A stretch of 64,000 nt of DNA, from positions 11,269,001-11,333,000 of the forward strand of contig CM075671.1 of the NCBI GenBank assembly GCA_037962975.1. Reading direction: 5' to 3'. A model generated the notes under the pieces. The model was given only the letters and a program-made list of their open reading frames with translations. It did not search any database and was not told the origin of the DNA. Numbering within the stretch: the first letter of the stretch is position 1; each line of letters begins with the position of its first letter. The DNA is from Clitoria ternatea (Eukaryota; Streptophyta; Magnoliopsida; Fabales; Fabaceae). Shown piece by piece: positions 50,893 to 61,582 of this stretch. A program made the position numbers and the translations under genes.

Positions 50893-51030
50893 TGTTTGTT
50901 TGGTTTGCAATTGGAAAAACAGAATTATAAAAATGGAATCTAAATGTTAATATTAATTTTTCACGCCGTTTAAAAAAGTCAAAACTCCATTTGACAATAG
51001 GATCTTTTTTTAGAGTTGGTTACCAAACGA
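50893..51030. mobile_element. MITE-like foldback element, copy 1
   Basis: Ends TTTGGTTTGC...TTACCAAACGA form short inverted termini. The interior TTCACGCCGTTT...AGTCAAAACTC is shared with a second copy at 57363-57505. Non-coding, about 140 bp. Confidence 0.6.
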
Positions 51031-51062
51031 GCTCTATCCAACCACACTTCTTTGACTTGAGT

Positions 51063-51330
51063 AACATAAGTAGCTGTTTGAATTTGAAAATGTTTGTTTT
51101 CATTTCTTATTTTTCAATTTTAACCACAAAATCATCATTCTGTTTTTTGTTTTTAAAATTTTGTACGGGAAAAAGTAGAAACAAAAAATGAAAACAAAAA
51201 ATAGAAATAAGTCATTTTAGTGTTTTATGTATAAAATTTAAAAACAAGAAACATAATGATAATTTTGTAATTAAAAAAATAAAAAATAAAAAAATGAAAT
51301 ATTTTTAAATTTAAACGACCTCTAATAAGA
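51063..51330. mobile_element. MITE-like foldback element, GTTTGAATTT ends
   Basis: AGCTGTTTGAATTTGAAAA at the left pairs with AAATTTAAACGACCT at the right. The interior (GTTTTCATTTCTTATTTTT... and AAAACAAGAAACATAATGAT) folds back on itself and resembles the element in alpha-SNAP intron 8 (55262-55469). Confidence 0.55.
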
Positions 51331-52623
51331 TGATAAATTTCTTAAGAGACAAACTATTGTCTAAAAGATAAATTATACCAAAAGTCATTTTAGTTGTAAG
51401 GTTTAGTAAGAGGTGTGAGAATAGATGAGAACCTAAGTATATTTTAATATAATAAATATTAAAATGTTTAAAAATGAGTGTTAATTGACAATAATTAATT
51501 ATTTGGAGTTGTTTAGAAGAAAAAAAAATTGTACACGAGGTTCTTTAAGGTGCGCTTTAAATAAGACCCAGCATGTTGCGGTTAAACCATGACGCAACAG
51601 TTAAGATTCTGTTGTGCAAAATATTTTGAGGGACATGTTTAAATATAGAGCCTAATATTTTTAGTGACATGTTTAATGTGCTTTGCCATGCTTCGTCAAT
51701 GAGGGACATGATTGGAGGAGAGTATAATGAGATTTTATATTTATTAAAGTATTCTATTAAAATTATTTAAATTTTATTCAAATTTTATTTTTCAAAACTT
51801 GTATATAAGATGAAATTTTATTTATTAATTTTTCATAATTATTTTTTTCAATTGACCAAAAAACTCTCCATCTAATATCTTTTTTGAAACATTATTCATT
51901 TTGAATAAGTCTTTCTCAAGTTAAAGTTAAATAAGTATAAAAAAACTCAACAACAAAATAAATAAATGAGATATTCACTATCATTATTATCTTAAATTAG
52001 AATTAAAATGAACAAAATTTATCATACCTCACTTGCCCGCATGAACAAGATGCTTTTCATTATTTAAACTTGTGTATGATAAGAAACTATTATATGATTT
52101 AGGACAGTTAATTTTAATTAATCGTAAAATAACATGTGTTAATAAATATTATATTATATTTTTTTTATCTCTCTTAAATTCTTATCAATTTCAATATTTA
52201 TCACACACTCCTTAAATGAGACCATAGATTATATATGTTTTTGTTTTGAAATACACATAGATTATTTTTTTTTTTGAATAAATACACAGAGATTATATTT
52301 GTTATAAAATGCTATTATCTCTATCCATGTCTTAGAGGCCTTATAATTAAGGTAAATGAGATTTAGGGTGGTAATGAATAATGGAATGGGCCTTAGCCCA
52401 TTAATGTTGGAAGCCCGTTAAGAGAAAGCTTATACGTAAAGCAAAAGAAATTGACAATTCTGCGCATTGTGTGTGAAACGGAGACGCCTTCGTTCCGTTG
52501 AGTTTCAGTTACATCTCCGTTTTGTTCGAGTTTCCTGATGAATATTTTCTATCTGTTCTTTCTCTCAAACATTAATATAATATAGATTAATTGATTTGAT
52601 TTATTGAAAGAAAAAAGAAAAAA

Positions 52624-55600
52624 ATGGGCGATCATTTGGCGAGGGCTGAGGATTTCGAAAACAAGGCCTCTAAGAAACTCACCGGTTGGGGCTTGTTTGG
52701 CTCCAAATACGACACTGCTGCTGATCTCTTTGATAAATCCGCCAATTCCTACAAGCTCGCTAAATCATGTATGACTAATACTTTCTTTGATTCATCTTAA
52801 GCTTGATTAATTATTTAATCAATTAATCGCATGCACGTCGTTCCTGATCACATTTCAGGGGACAAAGCAGGATCCACATACCTCAAATTGGCTAATTGTC
52901 ATTTGAAGGTAATTAACTGCTTCGTTTCATATTTTTTTTTTATTCTCTCTCTAACGCTATAATGAATCATGTTGTTGTTATTATAGTTGGAAAGCAAGCA
53001 TGAAGCTGCACAAGCTTATGTTGAAGCTGCACATTGCTATAAAAAAACTCAAATAAATGGTATGTATGTGGGTTACACACGCTAGGTTAATCTGATTTTT
53101 ATATAGAGTCGCCAAGCATGTGTGTCATTGCTATCATCACCTTGTATTGATATGGGGATAAGCATTATTAAAACACTATTGGTCATCGACCCGGCCTATA
53201 CTAGGTTAATGGGTCAATGGTCGGATCAATGAATTATAAGTTAAACCGGTTAACTCAATATGTATTATAATTATGTGTTGTAAAGTTTAAAATATATGAT
53301 TTAGTTACTCAACTTGTTTAAGTAGAATACCGGTTTAACCGATTAAACCACACGTGGAACTAGCTGAGTCATCTGTTCAACTGGTTAGACGGGTCTAATA
53401 AATTAATAATAGGCTCAACCCGATCGGAATGGCTAGGTCGAGCTGAGTCTTATAACATTGATAGAGATAATAGCATTTTATATGTTTTTCTCTATTTTTG
53501 ATGCAGAGGCCGTGTCTTGCTTAGACAATGCTGTAAATATTTTTTGTGAAATTGGAAGACTCTCTATGGCTGCTAGATATTTGAAGGTATATGGCATTAT
53601 AACTTTAGATTTCTACTTTTTATTTTAGTGTGATTGTGGAAATTGGATTTCTTGGATTGGAATGTATATTTGGTTGTAAATGGCATCTTTCACTTAGGCT
53701 ATCCTTTATGAAGCATTCTTAGAGGAATTGCCATGAAGATGCTGTAATTGGATTTTACTTTTGTGTATGCAGGAAATTGCTGACTTGTATGAGTCTGAAC
53801 AGAATATTGAGCAGGCTGTTGTTTACTATGAAAAGTCTGCGGATATTTTTGAAAGTGAAGAATCGACAACTACTGCAAACCAGTGCAAGCAAAAAGTTGC
53901 TCAATATTCTGCCCAGCTAGAACAGTATGATTTTCTATTGTATCTTGTTTGTTATTGTCAACTGTGAATGCCGTGATAATAATGCTTGAGCATGTTTTTC
54001 TTCTGTTGTTCTATGTTTGTTGCTTGCTGTGTTTTTTTGTTTAGTAAGCTGCCATTTCTCTGTATCACTTGTTGTGATGGTTTGATACCTTTTATCCCCC
54101 CTAGCACCTCCTCCCAGGTTAACATCTTAACAGAACCCTAGTCTTTTCCTTTCCAAAATCCAAGTTTTTAACTTGCTGGGACTTGTACGGTTTTAACAAA
54201 TATTATAGCCCATTGCCACATTGGTAGTATACTCTTATTCATATATTGATGTCTATGATGTTTTCTAATTTGAGCAGGAATTCTAGAATAATGTAAAGAA
54301 AACAATAATTTATGGAAAGAACTTCATAGAAGTCTTCTGTGTGCATTAAATTGAATATCAATTGTTTCAACTCTTTTGAATTTTGATAATTCTCCAGATA
54401 TCAGCGGTCTATTGAGATTTATGAAGCGATTGCACGCCAGTCTCTCAGCAATAATCTGCTCAAGTATGGAGTAAAGGGACATCTTCTTAATGCTGGCATT
54501 TGTGAACTCTGTAAAGGGGATATTATTGCTATTACCAATGCATTAGAGCGATATCAGGTCTAATATTTTTCAAGAATTTTATTTTGGAGAAAGAATATCA
54601 CTGGTTTCTAAATTCATTAGATATGTGTTTGTTTGAGCAGGAATTGGATCCAACATTTTCAGGAACACGTGAATATAGACTTCTGGCGGTATGTGGCTAG
54701 CTTTTAACATTTCAATAGCTGTCTCCTTTAATATACTGTTCTTATTAATGTTTGGTATTTTGTTGTTACATTTGATGTTGCATTGACTGATTCATTACTC
54801 TGACATATGCCTGAACAACTACTGATTTTTTTCGGGGGGAAATTGGCAGGATATTACTGCTGCCATTGATGAAGAAGATGTTGGAAAGTTTACTGAAGTC
54901 ATAAAGGAATTTGATAGCATGACTCCTCTGGTAATTCGGAATTGTTTAAAAATAGAACAACTTTTGTCTGCATAAAGAATTTTTCCAATATAGCTTAGAA
55001 CATATGTTAATTGAAATGCTTCAATTTATAGCATTTTAATAATATATTATCACTAATATGAGTCTGCTTTGAATGTTACCGAGAAAGATTGATTCATTCA
55101 ATTAAACATAGGTCTCTGGATAGTGCTTTTGTGCATTAGTTCAAAACTCGCTTGCTGTTTTTCTTCACATTCTACATATCGTTAATATGGATCAGAGAGA
55201 GTAGAAATTTCATCGGATTCTAGAATCTTAATTGTAAGGAGAAACGTGGAAAAGTAATTGTTAGAGCCTGTTTGGATTGCGAAAATATTTTCTGTTTTTA
55301 GTTTTAATTATAAAACTGTCATCATGTTTCTTATTTTTAAAAATATGTATTAAAAGCAAGTGATAACAAAATGAAAACAGAAAACAAAAAAAAGTTGTTT
55401 TCGGTATTTTCTGTACAAAATTTTGGAAACAGAAAACAAGAAAAGTTTATATAATCCAAACGGGGCCTAAGTATCTTTGTCTGTATGACAATGTTCAACT
55501 GAGTTATGAACTGTTATTAACTAAACTCCTTGTTCTGATCATTCTTCTTTTGCGTTCCATAATAGCTCTACCTCTGTATTTCATCAGCATTGCGTGAATG

Positions 55601-55689
55601 TTATGCAGGATTCTTGGAAGACAACACTTCTTTTGAGGGTGAAGGAAAAACTGAAAGCCAAAGAACTTGAGGAGGATGATCTTACTTGA
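52624..55689 (+). CDS. Alpha-SNAP, NSF attachment protein (289 aa, 9 exons)
   Basis: Exons: 52624-52768, 52859-52908, 52987-53059, 53507-53586, 53773-53924, 54398-54557, 54641-54688, 54850-54930, 55609-55689. All introns are GT-AG and phases close to 870 nt, 289 aa, the usual family length. The protein is the all-helical TPR-like SNAP fold: GWGLFGSKYDTAADLFDKSA near residue 22, then SWDKAGSTYLKLA, CLDNAVNIFCEIGRLSMAAR, NNLLKYGVKGHLLNAGIC and LDPTFSGTREYRLLA. It ends KELEEDDLT, the conserved NSF-contacting tail. It recruits NSF to cis-SNARE complexes for disassembly after membrane fusion. The start is the only ATG matching the family N-terminus. Introns 3 and 8 contain MITE-like repeats. A single copy is present and no damage is seen. 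Confidence 0.95.
53163..53460. mobile_element. MITE-like repeat in alpha-SNAP intron 3
   Basis: The segment is rich in ACCGGTTTAACCG/AACCGGTTAACTC motifs and in ACCCGG/CCCGATCGG. Imperfect inverted ends run from ATTAAAACACTA... at the left to ...GAGTCTTATAACATT at the right. This is the look of hAT-type MITEs widespread in plant genes. Whether it affects splicing is unknown. Confidence 0.5.
55262..55469. mobile_element. MITE-like foldback repeat in alpha-SNAP intron 8
   Basis: Inverted ends GAGCCTGTTTGGATT and AATCCAAACGGGGCC, with TTA before and TAA after. The interior is self-complementary (AACTGTCATCATGTTTCTT / GTGATAACAAAATGAAAAC). About 210 bp, non-coding. Confidence 0.65.
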
Positions 55690-57059
55690 ATTGCACAAGA
55701 GCCTCCTGTCGTCTGGGTTTCATGTTTGATGATTTGTTTTGTATTATGTTTGTTCAGTAGTTCATCTTACACATATACTAATATATAATATAAAGTGTAC
55801 TTCGTTTTGGTTTCAATGGGAGTGGTATCCACAATTTCTTCAAAAGAATATTAGAATATGTTGTGTCGTAGCTCTGTCTGATCGGATCCACTTTTATTGG
55901 ATCTGCATATCACAGCGAACATGTTGTCATCATAAACAGATGTTATTATAGTAACTTATTTTGAAGGAAAGTACAAACTGATAATTTTTTGATCAACTGT
56001 TGTATTCCATTTATCCTCTAAAGTGTACTGTGCACCATGCTAGCCAGCAAAACAAGCGTGCTATGGGCTACAAAGAAACAAGGCCCAGCAACCACTCAAA
56101 CACACAAGAACAAGGAAAAAAAACTGGACCCAGTGAGAAAACTGTTGAGTATAGTTTTCTTTCTTTTTGGGCTAATTGTACAGTTTCATGAGTTGATGTT
56201 TTACTTGATGTTGTGAGGGCTCTCCTAACAATTTAAGTTTCTCTGTGTTGCCAATGTCATATTCATTATAGGAAAGAATTTTTTGACAAGGTGTATTTAG
56301 TTTTTTTATTTTGATAAATTAAGATAACGTGTTTTATATTTAGTAAAAAGTAAATGCTTACACAAACTCACAAAAAGGTATTTTTTTAAACAAATTCCCA
56401 TAGGTGGTAAATAGGATGGTATTATGTATTTTAAAGCGCAGAAGTATTCTTGTAATAAATCCATGTAAAACTGAGATGTTTTTTATATTATTTAATTTTC
56501 CTAAGTGTTCACATCTTATTTTTTGGTTTAATATATCTTATCTAGTTATGTGTGACTTGAATTTAAATAAAATATATTAAATTTAAAAAAACATAATTTG
56601 TTAGCACTTTGGGAAATTATTAAATTCCTAAAAACAATCTGCGTTTCTTTTCTAGGCAGGCCAAATCATTGGGTTCGTGATGCATTATTTAGTTTGATTT
56701 TTTACTTTTCCCCTAAGCTAGGAAAGCCAATTGTAAACTGAGATACAAAGCTACCAGATAATTAGTATATTGATCATAAACACGTTAAGGTTACCTACCA
56801 ACAACCAATCTTGGTTAAAAAAGTATGACTAGAAACCAAATTAACGTGTCCCTTACGTATTGTATGAAACTATGAATGGCCAGGTTTCAATGAGGTTTTG
56901 TAGTTTAAAGTTCAAACAAGTAAATTTAATACTGAAATTTTCACCTTTTAATTTCCCACTCAATCAAACGGAAACACTTGATTGTCATTTTCATTTTTGA
57001 CTTGGGAAGGGAATAGTGGCCAACCAAATTACCTAAAGCTTACCGCAAAATGAAGGAAA
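55690..57059. other. Alpha-SNAP 3' UTR and intergenic DNA
   Basis: The first 200 bp or so is the expected 3' UTR. The rest is AT-rich with only chance short frames and no recognised element. Confidence 0.5.
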
Positions 57060-57665
57060 CATGTCTTGAGACGGGCTACATTCATTCTTTGTCTCATAAG
57101 CTTAAACGTTGTTATACTAATTACTTACTTAAGTATCCAAGTGTTTTTATAGGTGATATTCATACATCGTCTCCATCAAAGTATATTAGAGAGACATCAT
57201 ATAAAAAAGATACTTAGAATTCAAAGGCCTTCTTAATTGGTGCATAGGTACAAACATTAAATATCCCAGATTGACATCCATGATCAGCACTTAACATCTT
57301 AGATTTGCATACTCGATTAATTCTTAGCTTCCTATATTGGCATTAAGGATCATTATTTAATATCCGTTTGGTTTCCAGTTGGGAAAATAGAGTTGGGGAA
57401 ATAAAGAAATTTAAGGGTTGATATTGATCCTTCACGCCGTTTGAGACAGTCAAAACTCTGTTTGACCGTAAGATAACCAACCCAACTTAATAACCAAACA
57501 TACTTTAGCATCTTGGGTCAACATACATGATCAACATTTAGTATCTTGAATTGCATCCATGATTAGTACTAAGCACCCTAGATTGGCATCTCACATCAAC
57601 ACTTAACCTCCTAAATTGGCGCCAAGAGTCATATTTAGCATCCCAAATTAACATCTAGGATCAAC
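57060..57665. repeat. Decayed LTR-like segment, copy 1
   Basis: CTTACTTAAGTATCCAAGTGTTTTTATAGGTGA-type sequence (57120-57155) resembles the ACTTGAGCGTCGGAGAATCTTCGCAGGT stretch of the E1/E2 LTRs. It is followed by AAGGCCTTC..GGTGCATA and many degenerate CATCTTAGATTGGCATC / GATCAACACTTAGCATCC units. Homologous to 58690-59320. I read it as a decayed Tat/Ogre-type LTR remnant. A small MITE (57363-57505) interrupts it. Confidence 0.45.
57363..57505. mobile_element. MITE-like foldback element, copy 2
   Basis: CGTTTGGTTTCC...TAACCAAACAT ends with interior TTCACGCCGTTTGAGACAGT, homologous to 50893-51030. Absent from the parallel position of copy 2 of the LTR-like segment, so it is a later insertion. 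Confidence 0.6.
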
Positions 57666-57667
57666 AC

Positions 57668-58260
57668 TTTGACATCTCATTGTTAAGTTTGGCTCAAAAC
57701 ATGCAATAATTAACAAAGGTTAGTTTGGCTTAATAAGTAACAAGTAATTGAGATACAAATCTGAGATGATTCGGAATCCAGAATTTATTAAACTTATGTT
57801 AAGTTTAGCTCCAACAAGCAATAATTAATAAAGGTTAAGTTTGATTCAATGAGTAACAATTAGCTTACATACAAATCCAATATGAACTATATCTAAATTT
57901 ATATAACATTTCATTGTTAAGTTTGGCTTAAAACAAGCAATAATTGACAAATGTTAAGTTTAATCAATAACAATTTATTAAGATATAAATCCGAGATGAA
58001 TCGATACCCAGAATTTATTTGACATCTCATTGTCAAGTTTGGCCCAAAACGAGCGGTAATTGACAAAGGTTAGTTTGGCTTAATGAGTAACAAGTAATTA
58101 AGATACAATTATGAGATGAACCGATATCCAAAAGTTATTAGACTTCTCATTATTAAGTTTGACTTAAAACGAGCAATAATTAACAAAGGTTAAGTTTGGC
58201 TCAATGAGTAACAATTAACTGAAATACAAATTTAGGATGCTAAATTCGACTTGAAGTCAC
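57668..58260. repeat. Tandem repeat, about 120-bp unit, five diverged copies
   Basis: CATTGTTAAGTTTGGCT-like starts recur near 57672, 57794, 57910, 58029 and 58148. Each is followed by AAAACNAGCAATAATTNACAAAGGTTAAGTTTGGCTNAATGAGTAACAA (N = variable) and GAGATACAAATCNGAGATGA. Period is 116-122 bp and the copies are clearly diverged. Confidence 0.8.
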
Positions 58261-58689
58261 ACCTCTTGGATATTGGCTTGTATTTCAGTTATACCTTATG
58301 CATATCAACCAAATCTTTTATATATCAGTTGAGTCTCCTATATGTCTATCATATCTCCTCCATTTAAGTTAATTATACCAATTGAGGGCATCTTTCCATA
58401 TAACAATCATTTCAACAATTAGGAATTGGTTCAAAAATAACATCATGTAGGATATCATTGCAAACTATAAGGCATATGATTTGAACCAAATATTGGTATA
58501 TCAGATCACATATCAGACCGGTATATCATCATATAGGTATATCGGGTCATGTATTGGATCCATGTTGGACAAGATTACCGCATATCAATATTAGTAGTTG
58601 TCACTACATAATCAATGTCTCATTAACTAACACTTTTTCCCTTGAAATTATAGGTGTCAGTGTGACACACCATCATTGCAAGGTATGCA

Positions 58690-59320
58690 AATACTTCTAC
58701 ATTTGTGAGTCAAGATACACTTATTCCTTCCCTCTCAAGCTTAAGCTTCAGTATATCGATTACTAACTTAAGTATCAGAGTGTTCTTACAAGTGACACAC
58801 CAACCTTGTCTCTATTGGAACATATCAAAGAGACATTAGATCTAATAAATACTTATAAATCGAAGGCCTTCCCGACTGGTGCATAAGACCAAACATTAAG
58901 CACTCTAGATTAACGTCCAAGAACAACATTCAACATTCCAGATTGACATCATGGATCAATACTTAGCATCCTAAATTGACATCAAGGATCAATACTTAGC
59001 ATCCTAAATTGACATCAAGGATCATATTTCAGCATTCTTGATTGACCTCCAAAATCAACATTTAACATCCCGAATTGATATATTAGATCAATACTTAGCA
59101 TCCTAGATTAGTACCTAGGCTCCTAAATTGGTGCCAATGATCAACATTTAGTATTCTGGATTGACATCAACATTTAGCATCACGGATTAACATCTAAAAT
59201 CAACACTTAGTATCCCAAATTGACATTTTGGATCGACACTTAGCTTCCTAATTGATCTCCCATAATAATGTTAACTGTCCGAATTGACATAAAAAATTAA
59301 TCATTAAATATACCGGACCT
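58690..59320. repeat. Decayed LTR-like segment, copy 2, with 34-bp tandem unit
   Basis: Repeats the plan of 57060-57665: ACTTAAGTATCAGAGTGTTC, AAAGAGACATTAGAT, CGAAGGCCTTCC.ACTGGTGCATAAG, then GATTGACATC/TTAGCATCC units. A perfect two-copy array of a 34-bp unit (AATACTTAGCATCCTAAATT plus GACATCAAGGATC) lies at 58954-59022. Confidence 0.5.
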
Positions 59321-61080
59321 TATTTACAACCGATCAAATAGTAACTAGCTAATTAATTAAGGAAAGAATATGAATTCTTGTGAGCTCCTTATCACGTCTT
59401 TTATTGGAAAAAAAAATCTTAGTGTAAAAATACCTTTATCGACAGATTACAGAGAAAAGAAATGGAGAATTCGATACCAAAAAAGAAATACAAAACATAT
59501 TTTTATTTTACTGAAAAGATGCCAAGTGGATGCATGAGCTAATTCACCTAATTTGGAAAAAAAAACAGCAATAATACCATAGCAGACAAACATCATAGAC
59601 AGTTAGACACTCAAAACTATAATAGTAGCAGATATTTAATATTCATTGATATTCTGAAGCTGGTAACCAGATATAGACACTAACATAAACAATATCGCAT
59701 AGCTATTCAAAGTGATATCATGGATCTTAATCAATATTTATTTAATTTAAGATACCTGAACCGTATAGAACAGGCGAGTCATTGCATGGTCTGTTATTAT
59801 GCGCACCTCATGCAAGCTCAGCGCAGCCAACATAAAAGAAAACAAGTAAATATGTCAATCTGATATTTTAAATCGCATGCTTAAGCAATTATCACTTACT
59901 TTCATATTACTTCATATTTGATGACCCTTTTCAATAATCAAATTTTAATTGAAGTGAAATATTTATAAATTAATACAAATTCGATAAAAAAATATTAATT
60001 TAAATTTTTGAATTGAGTGATTAATGATACTCATTATTTCTTAGATTTAAAGATCCAATTTAATTAAGTGAAATCTTTCATTCCTATTTTCATATATTTT
60101 TTTTTAAAGAGTACTTTCTTTGTTATTTTTTTTATCCAAAGCTATAAGTAAAGAGTGAGATAAGTTTTATTAAATAGGAGAATCTAAATTTGAACACAAA
60201 TCTTTAAACTTTACCAGAAAGTTTGCTTTGTCATTTGTATGTTAAAAAAACATATTTCCTTCATTTTATGTATAATATATTTTTTTATTGATCTTCTTCA
60301 TTTACTCTTCTTAATATTTTATATTTCATTAAATATATTTATAATTATCAAGACAAAAGTAAAATTGCATTGAAACATTAACTTTTTAAAACTAACACAT
60401 TAACTTGTCCTCTTACCTATTTTTATTAGTTTTAATATTTGATCAACTATGTCTTAAATATAAGAATAGATTAATATATCAATACTGTGATTAAAGGAAT
60501 AACCTTCCAAAAGAGAATATATGTGGTTAAATATTCTATTATATATATATATAAAAAGAATAGAATATTGTTGGAAAAAATGCTTTGTAAAAGACATTAA
60601 AACGTAACTTATATATTTTTAGTTTTATCATTTTTTAACAAAAAAACATTAAAAAGACTTGAAATTTTCATCCATGTTTCGTTTCATAAAATACATAACG
60701 ATTAACTATCACGCAATCAAAATCCATAATTTAATGAATAAAGATTGAAGAAAATGAATGACCGGAAATGATGATACAATTTTTGAGATGTTACTGGCAG
60801 TGGGACCCGTTCTCCTATCCACAGTGACACATTTCTAGATAATAAATTCAATTTTCCTTGTTTTTCCTTACATAGTTGTCATGATTTGGTTTATTTTTGT
60901 TGAAAGAAGAAGAAAAAAACTATTTTTTCACTCACCAAAGGATTTTTCAATATTTTCAACATGTCCTTCCCTTTTACTATTTTTCTGAGAAGTAGCATTA
61001 AGCAATCTGTTTGACCATATTCTAAGAAGCCTCTTGAGTTGAGAACAAATACGCGAAGCCATTCCTTTACATGCCATTGA
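59321..61080. other. Intergenic DNA upstream of the PLAC8 gene
   Basis: AT-rich, no coding frame or recognised repeat. The PLAC8 gene's promoter must lie in the right part; I cannot define its elements. Confidence 0.5.
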
Positions 61081-61196
61081 TTTCTTTTACTTTTACCTTT
61101 CCAAGTTCAGATTCCATTTTTTTGGTTGAGTTTTGCAGAGAATATAACTGTTACTTGGATTCAACGCCTTCTCCTTCAGTTTTTCTCAGCTTATTG

Positions 61197-61539
61197 GTAT
61201 GTAATAAGTTTCTACTTGATACAAACTCCTTCTAACTTTTATGTTATTTTTCTTTTATTTTTTATTTCCCGATTTAAACTACTTCCTATAATGAATCTGT
61301 TGGTGTTACTAGAATTAGATTTTGTGTTTTGAATTTTTAGGTGATGTTCTAATTGTTGTTCTGTGAATTGGGAATTTTAAGTAATTTAACTTTGTAATTA
61401 TCTGTGTTCTGGGTCATCATCATATGTATAAAGTTTCTGTCTTTTCTTTTTTGGGTTGGGTATTTTCTATGTTCTTTTGGATCCACAAGAAATTTGATAG
61501 GGATTGAAAAATTTAATTGTTGTGTTGTTGTGCTTGCAG
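61197..61539 (+). other. 5'-UTR intron of the PLAC8 gene (predicted)
   Basis: TTATTG|GTATGTAATAAG donor and TTGTGCTTGCAG|ATTTTGCAC acceptor with a T-rich interior, ending 43 bp before the start codon. 5'-UTR introns are common in plant genes of this kind. It is not tested by transcript data. Confidence 0.6.
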
Positions 61540-61582
61540 ATTTTGCACTGATTTTGATTGAGAAAACTCAATTCATATCAGA

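Larger units (their letters stand above)
49464..52623. other. Divergent intergenic region, transporter to alpha-SNAP
   Basis: AT-rich spacer holding the upstream regions of both genes and two small foldback repeats (50893-51030 and 51063-51330). No coding frame of note. A somewhat GC-richer stretch at 52440-52560 probably contains the alpha-SNAP transcription start and 5' UTR. Confidence 0.6.

Noticed and set aside
52624..55689. Multi-copy Rhg1-type amplification
   Set aside because: Only one copy of each gene is present in the window and no block junction is seen. Amplification outside the window cannot be judged.
56000..56191. 63-codon frame downstream of alpha-SNAP
   Set aside because: Short, lysine/serine-rich, no start context or homology; chance frame in the intergenic region.
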